In this document: one piece after another, positions 1-6,259 of the stretch
How positions within the stretch are numbered: the first letter of the stretch is position 1
How the letters are laid out: every line of letters begins with the position of its first letter
Source of the DNA: RI-92 sp037384645
GTDB taxonomy: Bacteria; Pseudomonadota; Gammaproteobacteria; UBA6429; Thiohalophilaceae
Assembly: GCA_037384645.1 (NCBI GenBank)
Contig: JARRNT010000067.1
Location: 1 to 11,088 of the forward strand
Reading direction: 5' to 3'
DNA: 11,088 nt
Notes under the pieces: generated by a model
Seen by the model: the letters and a program-made list of their open reading frames with translations, nothing else
Told to the model about the DNA's origin: nothing
Database searches by the model: none
Program-made: the position numbers and the translations under genes

Positions 1-60
1 CTTATTTCGTTATTGGATTGCGATTCATGGGCATACGAATCGAAAACGATGCTTCATTTA

Positions 61-139
<79 letters not shown>

Positions 140-151
140 AAGAGAAAGAAA

Positions 152-157
152 ATTATA
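152..157 (-). promoter_or_regulatory. Probable -10 box of the tRNA-Pro promoter
   Basis: On the minus strand a perfect TATAAT lies 12 nt before the first tRNA base, in an AT-rich stretch. I see no good -35 hexamer at 16-18 bp spacing; the sequence there is GC-rich (around GCCGGTT). The position suits a tRNA-specific start site, but the weak -35 makes this tentative. Read-through from the upstream operon is the alternative. Confidence 0.45.
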
Positions 158-210
158 ACGTAATTTTATCTTGAACCGGCCGAAGAAGCACACCCCCAAT
201 ATGGGCAGGC

Positions 211-564
211 CTAGTCGTCGAGGATGGCCTTGATCTCCTCCAGCTCCATCAGCAGAGAGTGAATCGCTTCCCGGGACAGGCGTTGTTCCTGGCCGGCGGT
301 GTCCGTCAGTTGCAGGCGGGCGCCACCGATGGTGTAGCCCTGTTCATATAACAGGCTGCGGATCTGGCGAATCATGATCACGTCCTGGCGCTGGTAGTAA
401 CGGCGGTTACCACGGCGCTTGACCGGCTTGAGCTGGGGGAATTCCTGCTCCCAGTAACGCAGTACGTGTGGCTTGACCTGGCACAGGTCGCTCACCTCAC
501 CGATGGTGAAGTAGCGCTTGCCCGGAATCGGGGGGAGTTCATTGTTGTTGCTGGGTTCCAGCAT
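211..564 (-). CDS. Small MerR-family DNA-binding protein (orphan, no effector domain)
   Basis: This 117-aa protein has a MerR-type winged helix-turn-helix at about residues 18-87. The recognition region is KPHVLRYWEQEF (31-42), the wing is RRGNRRYY (50-57), and a second helical part contains GYTIGGARLQL. It ends in a short helix (about 96-116) that could pair as a coiled coil. There is no cysteine- or ligand-binding C-terminal domain, so it is not a typical metal or drug sensor. The ATG lies inside the 3' end of ihfA (26-bp overlap) with only a weak ribosome site, which suggests translational coupling. The same gene sits after ihfA in Pseudomonas-type genomes. Its targets are unknown to me; the name rests on the domain only. 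Confidence 0.9.
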   Translation of the reverse strand: MLEPSNNNELPPIPGKRYFTIGEVSDLCQVKPHVLRYWEQEFPQLKPVKRRGNRRYYQRQDVIMIRQIRSLLYEQGYTIGGARLQLTDTAGQEQRLSREAIHSLLMELEEIKAILDD

Positions 565-844
565 ATGCTTCTACACGCGCCTTTAGTTTTTGTCCTGGGC
601 GGAATGTCACCACCCGTCGTGCGGTTATTGGTATTTCTTCGCCGGTTTTAGGATTGCGGCCCGGTCGCTGGCTTTTATCGCGCAGGTCGAAATTGCCGAA
701 GCCCGACAGCTTGACCTGTTGCCCCTTTTCCAATGCCCCCCGGATTTCTTCAAAAAACTGCTCTACCAGCTCTTTTGCTTCGCGTTTGTTGAGTCCCAAT
801 TCCTCAAACAAACGTTCCGCCATTTCAGCCTTGGTCAATGCCAT
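539..844 (-). CDS. ihfA: Integration host factor subunit alpha
   Basis: This 101-aa HU/IHF-family protein is nearly collinear with E. coli IhfA from MALTKAEM to GQKLKARVE. With IhfB it forms the heterodimer that bends DNA sharply in recombination, replication and promoter activation. Residues 1-40 form the helical dimer body. VKLSGFGNFDLR and the beta-arm RPGRNPKTGEEIP (60-72) follow, with the DNA-intercalating proline at position 65. The C-terminal tail, ending QQQQ, differs from E. coli. The ATG follows GAGAG at about 11 nt. The gene lies 23 bp after pheT, the conserved pheST-ihfA arrangement, and overlaps the downstream MerR-like gene. Confidence 0.98.
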   Translation of the reverse strand: MALTKAEMAERLFEELGLNKREAKELVEQFFEEIRGALEKGQQVKLSGFGNFDLRDKSQRPGRNPKTGEEIPITARRVVTFRPGQKLKARVEAYAGTQQQQ

Positions 845-867
845 CGTTGTTGTTCTCTCACGGCTTG

Positions 868-3246
868 TTATTGTCGCAGGGTAGCACCGAGGTCAGCTTG
901 CAATCGTTCGATGATGCGTTGCTGAACCGCCTCTACATCACTGTCTGTAAGAGTGCGCGAAAGATCCTGCAAGGTCAAGCCTAAAGCCAGACTTTTTCTT
1001 CCAGAATCAATACCTTCGCCAGTATACATGTCAAATAACTCGACCTTTTGCAGCGTTTGCGGTGCGGCGTTGCGAACACAATCTTGCACATTCTGTGCAG
1101 TTACGGCCTGATCGACCACGATCGCCAGGTCCCGTCGTATCGCAGGATACTTGGACACCGCCTCGTAGGCGGGCAGGCTCCCCCGCTGCAAACTATCTGT
1201 AGTTAATTCAAACAGATACATAGTTTGGTCTATATCCAGCGATTTTGCCACCTTGGGATGCATGGCACCCAGCCAGCCAACCGGTTTTTCGTCGCGCAAA
1301 ATCTGCGCAGCCTGGCCTGGATGCAGCGCCGGGTGTTGCCCTGTTACAAAACTAAAGCTTGAAAAACAACCGGTTAGTTCGAACAACGTTTCCAGTGCTC
1401 CCTTGGCGTCATAAAAATCCACAGCCCGTTTGGGTTCACCCCACTGTTCGGGCACGGCCTTGCCGGTTAACAAACCAGCAACTACCATTTCCTGTTTTAA
1501 ATCAGTCTTATATTGCACAAACTTAAGACCACACTCGAATAAGAATAACCGGTTTTGTTGTCGATTCAAGTTATACCGTACGGCCTGTACCAGGCCGGCC
1601 CACAGATTTGTGCGCATGACACTCATCTCGGCCGAGATCGGATTGGCCAGGGTAATGGCCTGGTGTGCCGGATCCAGCAATTGCTGAACCTGCGGCTCCA
1701 CGAAGCTGTAGGTCACCGTTTCCTGAAATCCCAAATCCACCAGGGCCTGGCGGATCCGGCGCTGGGTCAGTCTCGCTTCCGGCAGCACGCCCATGTGTAA
1801 GGGGCTGAGCGGCCGCTGCAGGCGCAGATTGTTATAACCGTATATCCGGGCGACTTCTTCGATGAGGTCCGCTTCGATACTGATATCGAACCGGAACGCC
1901 GGTGACTTTACCTCCCAGCCGGCTGAACTGGCTGTCGGCGCCATCCCCAGGCGGGTCAGGATGTCAGTGACGGTATCCGCTGGCAGCGGATTGCCTAATA
2001 ACTGGTCAAGCCGTGCCTGGCGCAAGGTAATGGGCCGGGGTTTCGGCAGGTGCGCTTCGTGTGCCACGCGCACCACCGGGCCAGGTGTACCCCCGACAAT
2101 GTCCAGCAACAGGCGGGTAGCCCGTTCCATGGCGCGAGCCTGCAGCTCAGGTGAGACGCCACGTTCGAAACGGTGGGAGGAATCGGTATGCAGGCCGTAG
2201 GAGCGGGCTTTGCCGGCGACACTGAGCGGATTGAAGAAGGCGCTCTCCAGAAAAATATCGACTGTATCGTCGTGTACCGCGCTCTCCTCGCCACCCATGA
2301 TGCCGGCCAGGGCCAGGGGCCCGTTGGTATCGGCAATCACCAGGCTACCCGCCTGTAATTCGATGGTCTGGCCGTCCAGCAACAGCAGTTTTTCGCCGGC
2401 CCTGGCGTGGCGCACCTCGATACCACCCTCCAGTTTGGCCAGGTCAAAGGCATGCATGGGCTGACCCAGCTCCAGCAGGACGTAGTTGGTGACGTCCACC
2501 ACCGGCGACAGGCTGCGCAGGCCGGAGCGACGCAGGCGCTCCTGCATCCACAGCGGGGTCGTCGCCGCGGGATTGATGCCACGGATAATCCGGCCAACGT
2601 ACTGCGGGCAGTCCACCTCGGCACTGAGTGTCACCGGGAACGTGTCCTGGATACCGGCCTTGACCGCCTCCATGGCCGGCCCGGTGGAGTCCAGGCGGTT
2701 CAGCACCGCCACTTCCCGCGCCACGCCCTCGATGCCCAGGCAGTCACCCCGGTTGGGGGTCAGGCCCAGCTCGATGCTGACATCGTCCAGCTGCAGGTAG
2801 TCACGCACAGATTGTCCCACTGGGGCATCGCCCGCCAGCGGCAACAGGCCCTCGGCACTTTCGGCCAGGCCCAGTTCCTTGGCCGAACACAGCATGCCGA
2901 AGGATTCGACGCCGCGCAGTTTGGATTTCTTGATCTTGAAATCACCGGGCAATCTGGCGCCGATCAGGGCGACCGGGGCCTTCATGCCAGCATGGACGTT
3001 GGGGGCACCACAGACGATCTGTAACGGATCCTTTTCGCCGATGTTGACCTGGCAGACCCGCAGCTTGTCCGCATCCGGGTGTTTCTCCAGGCTAATAACC
3101 TCGCCCACCACCACCTTGTCAAACTCGCCGGCCACCGGCTCGATGGCATCGACTTCCAGGCCGGCCATGGTCAGTTGCTCGGCCAGTTCCGCTGTGGTGA
3201 TGGAGGGATTCACCCACTCCCGTAACCATTGTTCGCTGAATTTCAT
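868..3246 (-). CDS. pheT: Phenylalanyl-tRNA synthetase beta subunit
   Basis: This 792-aa protein is full length (E. coli about 795 aa). It is the large subunit of the cytoplasmic alpha2-beta2 enzyme that charges tRNA-Phe, and it carries the editing site and tRNA-binding parts. Domains in order: N-terminal MKFSEQWLREWV, an EMAP/OB-type tRNA-binding domain (about 39-148, with HPDADKLRVCQV), the B3/B4 editing region (about 210-385), B5 (about 400-475), the catalytic-like core, and a C-terminal FDX-ACB domain (about 700-791, starting near YPAIRRDLAIVV). The ATG has AAAGAGG 5 nt upstream. It is unusually far from pheS: 628 bp, filled by repeats and a GIY-YIG gene. By eye the 3' third is clearly more AT-rich than the 5' part. 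Confidence 0.98.
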   Translation of the reverse strand: MKFSEQWLREWVNPSITTAELAEQLTMAGLEVDAIEPVAGEFDKVVVGEVISLEKHPDADKLRVCQVNIGEKDPLQIVCGAPNVHAGMKAPVALIGARLPGDFKIKKSKLRGVESFGMLCSAKELGLAESAEGLLPLAGDAPVGQSVRDYLQLDDVSIELGLTPNRGDCLGIEGVAREVAVLNRLDSTGPAMEAVKAGIQDTFPVTLSAEVDCPQYVGRIIRGINPAATTPLWMQERLRRSGLRSLSPVVDVTNYVLLELGQPMHAFDLAKLEGGIEVRHARAGEKLLLLDGQTIELQAGSLVIADTNGPLALAGIMGGEESAVHDDTVDIFLESAFFNPLSVAGKARSYGLHTDSSHRFERGVSPELQARAMERATRLLLDIVGGTPGPVVRVAHEAHLPKPRPITLRQARLDQLLGNPLPADTVTDILTRLGMAPTASSAGWEVKSPAFRFDISIEADLIEEVARIYGYNNLRLQRPLSPLHMGVLPEARLTQRRIRQALVDLGFQETVTYSFVEPQVQQLLDPAHQAITLANPISAEMSVMRTNLWAGLVQAVRYNLNRQQNRLFLFECGLKFVQYKTDLKQEMVVAGLLTGKAVPEQWGEPKRAVDFYDAKGALETLFELTGCFSSFSFVTGQHPALHPGQAAQILRDEKPVGWLGAMHPKVAKSLDIDQTMYLFELTTDSLQRGSLPAYEAVSKYPAIRRDLAIVVDQAVTAQNVQDCVRNAAPQTLQKVELFDMYTGEGIDSGRKSLALGLTLQDLSRTLTDSDVEAVQQRIIERLQADLGATLRQ

Positions 3247-3275
3247 TTATGCCTCTTTAAGTGCTTTATCTTTGT

Positions 3276-3339
3276 TTCAACGCGGAGACGCAGAGGTCAC
3301 ACACAACCACCCGTCATTCCGGCGCAGGCCGGAATCCAG
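3276..3339 (+). repeat. Composite repeat module, inverted copy next to pheT
   Basis: Two repeat motifs occur in the order seen near pheS, but on the opposite strand. Bases 3276-3295 are TTCAACGCGGAGACGCAGAG, the reverse complement of a CTCTGCG.CTC.GCGTTGAA element. Bases 3316-3335 are a perfect 8-bp inverted repeat, ATTCCGGC-GCAG-GCCGGAAT, inside a longer conserved unit running from about 3312 to 3339. Both motif types are known to me as dispersed repeats in many proteobacterial genomes. This copy is inverted relative to those at 3682 and 3788, so the GIY-YIG gene lies between inverted modules. Confidence 0.85.
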
Positions 3340-3369
3340 ATGCTTATCCTGCGTCGTCTGTTCCTTCAT

Positions 3370-3660
3370 TCAGAACAAATCTGCATACAAGTCTCGCCAT
3401 AGCGGATTCATGCGTGCAATAAGATTCATCTTCCATGCCCGTTTCCAGTTTTTAATCGCCTTCTCCCGCTGGATTGCAGACTCCATCGTTTCATGGGCTT
3501 CAAACCAAACTAAAGTCGTCACACCGTATTTCCTGGTAAAGCCTTCAACAAGGTGATTCTTATGTTCCCAGACACGTTTCACTAAATTGGAAGTTACTCC
3601 AACATACAATGTCCCATTGCGTTTGCTAGCCATCATGTACACACACGGCTGTTTCGTCAT
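3370..3660 (-). CDS. GIY-YIG (URI) domain nuclease, small single-domain type
   Basis: This 96-aa protein consists of a single GIY-YIG domain of the COG2827/YhbQ-like group. The two signature strands are CVYMMAS (6-12) and TLYVGVTS (17-24). The conserved arginine follows in LVKRVWEHK, and the catalytic glutamate lies in AIQREKAIKNW. A typical ending, MNPLWRDLYADLF, closes the protein, so the domain looks complete. The start ATG has GGGAGG 5 nt upstream. The family is predicted to cut or process DNA; its cellular role is not settled. It sits between pheS and pheT, which are normally adjacent, and is flanked by dispersed palindromic repeats. Two sampled 60-base stretches hold about 42% and 47% GC, against about 67% in a sampled stretch of 5' pheT. 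Both points suggest acquisition. It could be a passenger or the enzyme that spreads the flanking repeats; the sequence cannot decide. Confidence 0.93.
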   Translation of the reverse strand: MTKQPCVYMMASKRNGTLYVGVTSNLVKRVWEHKNHLVEGFTRKYGVTTLVWFEAHETMESAIQREKAIKNWKRAWKMNLIARMNPLWRDLYADLF

Positions 3661-3681
3661 CCTGGCCTCCCTGCCTTTTAC

Positions 3682-3786
3682 CCTGGATTCCGGCCTACGC
3701 CGGAATGACGCCTCTTGTTTTTGCTGGTTTGCTACCTTTACGTTCGCTGTGCCTCTATATTGAACAATTTATTTCAACTGCTGCAA
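3682..3786 (+). repeat. 105-bp tandem repeat unit, distal (older-looking) copy
   Basis: This 105-bp unit aligns without gaps to 3788-3892, with 17 differences by my hand count (about 84% identity) and a period of 106. It contains the palindrome ATTCCGGC-CTAC-GCCGGAAT (3687-3706), a decayed version of the CTCTGCG/CGTTGAA motif (about 3743-3764), and at its end CAACTGCTGCAA, a copy of the pheS 3' end. Read on the minus strand that end still encodes LQQLK followed by a stop, like FLQQFK in PheS. Confidence 0.88.
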
Positions 3787-3787
3787 A

Positions 3788-3892
3788 CCTGGATTCCGGC
3801 CTGCGCCGGAATGACGGCTCTTGTGTCTGCTGACTTGATACCTTTGCGAACTCTGCGCCTCTGCGTTGAAAAATTTATTTAAACTGCTGCAA
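3788..3892 (+). repeat. 105-bp tandem repeat unit, proximal copy overlapping the pheS 3' end
   Basis: This is the second copy of the duplication. It holds the palindrome ATTCCGGC-CTGC-GCCGGAAT (3793-3812), the well-preserved motif CTCTGCGCCTCTGCGTTGAA (3851-3870), and the last codons and stop of pheS (3875-3892). One base (3787) separates it from the distal copy. The palindrome could form a hairpin in the pheS 3' untranslated RNA, but no T-run follows, so I do not call it a terminator. Confidence 0.88.
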
Positions 3893-4897
3893 GAAGCGCA
3901 GGTCGTTTTCGAAGAACAGGCGCAAATCGTTGACGCCATAGCGCAGCATGGCCAGGCGTTCGACGCCCATGCCAAAGGCAAAACCGGTATAGGTTTCGCT
4001 GTCGATATCGACATGCTTGAACACGTTGGGGTGGACCATGCCGCAACCGAGCACCTCCAGCCAGCCGGTCTGTTTACATCCCCGGCAACCGCTGCCACTG
4101 CACATGACGCACTGGATATCCGCTTCGGCCGAGGGTTCGGTAAACGGGAAATACGAGGGGCGAAAACGCACTTCGAGATCCTCGCGTTCGAAAAACTGCT
4201 GCAGGAAATCGATCAGGATCGCTTTCAGATCGGTAAAGCTGACCCCTTCATCCACCATCAGGCCTTCCACCTGGTGGAACATCGGGGTATGCGTCACGTC
4301 GGAGTCACAACGGTACACCCGTCCGGGCGCGATAATCTTCAGTGGCGGCTGGCGCTCCTGCATGACCCGGATCTGGACCGGTGAGGTGTGGGTGCGCAGC
4401 ACCAGCCTGTCGTTGATATAAAATGTATCGTGCATGGCCCGCGCCGGATGTGACTCGGGAATATTCAGGGCTTCGAAATTATGGAAGTCGTCCTCGATCT
4501 CCGGGCCTTCGGCGATTTCAAATCCCAGCTGGTTGAACAGGTCCTCGATGCGATACAACACCCGCGTGACCGGGTGCAGTCCTCCCATGCCACGGGTACG
4601 TCCCGGCATGGTGACGTCGATGGTCTCGCTGGCCAGCTTCTCCTGCAGTCTGGCCTGTTGCAGGGTCTCCTTTTTCGCCTCGATGGCGCCCTGGATGGCC
4701 TGCTTGGCACGGTTGATCACCTGGCCGGCCTCGGGGCGCTGTTCCGGCGGCAGCTTGCCGAGTTCCTTCATCATCCCGGTAATACTGCCCTTTTTGCCCA
4801 GATAATTGACGCGCACCTCATCCAGGCTCTGCAAATCCGCAGCCGCCTGAATCGCCGCCTGCGCGGCATTCACGAGTTGTTCGAGTTGTTGTTCCAC
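3875..4897 (-). CDS. pheS: Phenylalanyl-tRNA synthetase alpha subunit
   Basis: This 340-aa class II synthetase subunit carries the active site for Phe-tRNA(Phe) formation. An N-terminal coiled coil (about 1-90) is followed by the catalytic core: GLHPVTR (106-112), motif 2 region IIAPGRVYRCDSDVTHTPMFHQ (188-209 approximately), and motif 3 GFAFGMGVERLAMLRYG (305-321). An insertion absent from E. coli PheS contains C263, C266, C271 and C274 (C-x2-C-x4-C-x2-C), a likely zinc knuckle also seen in other bacterial PheS proteins. The start is GTG, because an in-frame TGA lies 6 codons upstream. The purine-rich AGGAAAAGAAA upstream serves as the ribosome site. An intrinsic terminator lies in the leader. 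The last codons are duplicated downstream. Confidence 0.97.
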   Translation of the reverse strand: MEQQLEQLVNAAQAAIQAAADLQSLDEVRVNYLGKKGSITGMMKELGKLPPEQRPEAGQVINRAKQAIQGAIEAKKETLQQARLQEKLASETIDVTMPGRTRGMGGLHPVTRVLYRIEDLFNQLGFEIAEGPEIEDDFHNFEALNIPESHPARAMHDTFYINDRLVLRTHTSPVQIRVMQERQPPLKIIAPGRVYRCDSDVTHTPMFHQVEGLMVDEGVSFTDLKAILIDFLQQFFEREDLEVRFRPSYFPFTEPSAEADIQCVMCSGSGCRGCKQTGWLEVLGCGMVHPNVFKHVDIDSETYTGFAFGMGVERLAMLRYGVNDLRLFFENDLRFLQQFK

Positions 4898-4920
4898 GTT
4901 GATTTCTTTTCCTCATTAGC

Positions 4921-4957
4921 AAACAAAAACGGGAAGACCGCCGAGGCAGCCTTCCCG
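4921..4957 (-). terminator. Intrinsic terminator or attenuator between rplT and pheS
   Basis: On the minus strand CGGGAAG (4957-4951) pairs with CTTCCCG (4936-4930). The inner arm adds GCTGCC with GGCGGT (two wobbles), leaving a short loop. TTTTTGTTT follows immediately. This is a strong hairpin plus U-run, placed like the E. coli pheST attenuator between rplT and pheS. I find no Phe-rich leader peptide before it, so control by a pheM-like ribosome-stalling peptide is not supported. It may simply lower or end rplT read-through. Confidence 0.8.
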
Positions 4958-5005
4958 CATTTGTTTCGTGCTGATGCCCGACTGGGCGCTTACGTTGACA
5001 GTCGA

Positions 5006-5362
5006 CTACGCGAGACTGGCCTTGGCCTTTTCCGCGAGGGCTGCAAAAGCGGCTTTGTCGTGCACGGCGATGTCCGCCAGTACCTTGCGATCGATGTCGA
5101 TCGCCGCCTTTTTCAGCCCATTCATAAATCGGCTGTAGGACAAACCGCATTCACGCGCGGCCGCGTTGATCCGCGCAATCCACAATACGCGGAACTGGCG
5201 CTTACGCTGGCGACGGTCGCGAAACGCGTATTGACCGGCCTTGGTTACCGCCTGGGTGGCGACGCGATAGACGTTCTTGCGACGACCGCGATAACCCTTG
5301 GCCTGCTCGATGACTTTTTTGTGTTTGGCGTGGGCGGTAACGCCACGTTTGACTCTTGCCAT
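5006..5362 (-). CDS. rplT: 50S ribosomal protein L20
   Basis: This 118-aa protein is typical in length and sequence (MARVKRGVTAHAKHKK at the start, GYRGRRKNVYR and RQRKRQFRVLWIARINAA within). L20 binds 23S rRNA through a long basic N-terminal helix and is required early in 50S assembly; its globular C-terminal part also acts as a translational repressor in several bacteria. The gene lies 14 bp after rpmI, and GGGAGG precedes its ATG by about 8 nt. The rpmI-rplT pair is usually controlled together by L20 binding upstream of rpmI. Confidence 0.99.
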   Translation of the reverse strand: MARVKRGVTAHAKHKKVIEQAKGYRGRRKNVYRVATQAVTKAGQYAFRDRRQRKRQFRVLWIARINAAARECGLSYSRFMNGLKKAAIDIDRKVLADIAVHDKAAFAALAEKAKASLA

Positions 5363-5376
5363 TGCGCTTCCCTCCC

Positions 5377-5574
5377 TTAGACGTACGGCAACATGCGGGT
5401 AATCAGCTTGGTATCGGCTTCGTGTACCAGCTGACTGCTACGCAATTGACGTTTACGCTTGGTGGCCTTCTTCGTCAGGATATGACGACGATGGGACTGC
5501 GCATGCTTGTAACGGCCGGAGGCCGTCTTCCGAAAGCGCTTGGCGGCGCCCCGATTGGTCTTCATCTTTGGCAT
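5377..5574 (-). CDS. rpmI: 50S ribosomal protein L35
   Basis: This 65-aa, highly basic protein has the L35 signature MPKMKTNRGAAKRFRKTASG and ends RMLPYV. It is a small protein of the large ribosomal subunit. The ATG is preceded by TTTAGGAG with 8-nt spacing. It lies 163 nt after infC and 14 bp before rplT. The longer upstream spacer with stem-loops is where L20-dependent control of the pair would be expected. Confidence 0.99.
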   Translation of the reverse strand: MPKMKTNRGAAKRFRKTASGRYKHAQSHRRHILTKKATKRKRQLRSSQLVHEADTKLITRMLPYV

Positions 5575-5737
5575 CTTGTGTACTCCTAAAGTTGTAACGT
5601 TGAATCGCTTTAAAGGGAGGAAACATCTGGTTTCCTCACTACCCCGCGGGGCGGACGCAACGCGTGCCAGTTAAACAAATTGTATAGATCCCCGCTTTCG
5701 CGGGGATGACAATCAATCTCTTCTCAGATATCGATTG
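5575..5737 (-). promoter_or_regulatory. Structured infC-rpmI spacer, candidate L20 control region
   Basis: This 163-nt leader contains a perfect 8-bp hairpin, GAGGAAAC-CAGAT-GTTTCCTC (5637-5617 on the minus strand), followed by CCTTTAAAG, and then the rpmI ribosome site. A self-complementary CCCCGCGGGG lies at 5642-5651. In E. coli L20 represses rpmI-rplT by binding RNA in this area. I see structure in the right place but cannot show L20 recognition; a promoter or processing site is an alternative. No U-run follows the hairpin, so it is not a clear terminator. Confidence 0.35.
5688..5707 (-). repeat. Dispersed palindrome (ATCCCCGC/GCGGGGAT)
   Basis: This is a perfect 8-bp stem with a 4-nt loop, ATCCCCGC-TTTC-GCGGGGAT, followed on the plus strand by GACA. 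It resembles the short 'CCCCGC..GCGGGGATGAC' repeats that are scattered between genes in many proteobacteria. Its design (stem, short loop, GAC tail) parallels that of the CATTCCGGC palindromes in the pheS-pheT gap. It lies just after infC and could also protect the infC mRNA 3' end. Confidence 0.6.
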
Positions 5738-6256
5738 TCACTTTTTCTTCGGGCCCAGCACCATGACCATCTGGCGCCCTTCCATTTTCGGGAACTGCTC
5801 AACTGTCCCGTACTCTTCCAGGTCCTGTTCGACCCGTTTGAGTAATTTCTGACCCAGTTCCATGTGGGCCATCTCGCGGCCGCGAAACCGCAAAGTCACT
5901 TTCGCCTTGTCACCACTGCTCAGGAACTTCATCAGGTTACGCAGCTTGACCTGGTAATCCTGTTCTTCCGTGCCGGGACGGAACTTGATCTCCTTGACGT
6001 GGATGATCTTCTGCTTCTTTTTCGCCGCATGTTTCTTCTTGCTCAGTTCGAACAGGAATTTGCCGTAATCCATGATCCGGCATACCGGCGGCTTGGCTTC
6101 CGGGGCGATCTCAACAAGGTCCATATCGGCTTCTTCCGCCATTTCCAGCGCCTTGCTGGTCGGAATCACACCGACCTGTTCGCCATCCAATCCAATCAAA
6201 CGCACTTCGGGCACCTTGATGGCGTCATTAATGCGTGTCTCTTTCGCAGTAGCGAT
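5738..6256 (-). CDS. infC: Translation initiation factor IF-3, AUC start
   Basis: This 172-aa factor prevents early 50S joining and checks the start codon and initiator tRNA on the 30S subunit. The N domain holds RINDAIKVPEVRLIG; the linker and C domain hold IMDYGKFLFELSKKK, VKEIKFRPGTEEQDYQVKLRN, FRGREMAHMELG and MVLGPKKK. A GTG at 6214 is possible, but it would cut the conserved RIN..I segment. The frame continues upstream to a stop at 6262-6260, and the only well-placed start is ATC (6256-6254), 8 nt after GGAGG (6269-6265). That gives an N-terminus of M/I-ATAKETRIND. E. coli infC uses AUU and IF3 represses its own synthesis through that rare codon, so the same control is likely here. The start is 3 nt after the thrS stop. 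Confidence 0.92.
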   Translation of the reverse strand: MATAKETRINDAIKVPEVRLIGLDGEQVGVIPTSKALEMAEEADMDLVEIAPEAKPPVCRIMDYGKFLFELSKKKHAAKKKQKIIHVKEIKFRPGTEEQDYQVKLRNLMKFLSSGDKAKVTLRFRGREMAHMELGQKLLKRVEQDLEEYGTVEQFPKMEGRQMVMVLGPKKK

Positions 6257-6259
6257 ACT

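Noticed and set aside
2407..3024. Plus-strand frame of 205 codons opposite pheT
   Set aside because: It lies wholly inside pheT, has low-complexity His/Gln-rich composition typical of an antisense shadow, and no family resemblance.
3276..3369. 22-codon frame after the GIY-YIG stop (begins ATGAAGGAACAG), running through the palindrome
   Set aside because: It consists mainly of repeat sequence and has no ribosome site of its own; it is probably incidental.
3276..3892. Repeats as a CRISPR array
   Set aside because: Only three palindromes occur, with unequal spacing and mixed orientation, the spacers are themselves repeated, and no cas genes are in the window.
3276..3892. An insertion sequence between pheS and pheT
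   Set aside because: No transposase is encoded. The only gene is a single-domain GIY-YIG protein, and I cannot define target-site duplications; the shared pheS-end sequence is part of a longer tandem duplication.
4912..4965. 14-codon frame before pheS as a possible leader peptide
   Set aside because: It has only one Phe codon, it overlaps the terminator hairpin instead of preceding it, and no clear ribosome site is present.
4481..5380. Plus-strand frame of 299 codons opposite pheS and rplT
   Set aside because: It spans two certain genes and the terminator between them on the other strand, and no domain is visible.
6186..6221. GTG at 6214 as the infC start
   Set aside because: There is no ribosome site before it and it removes the conserved RIN..I segment; the ATC at 6256 has a well-spaced GGAGG.
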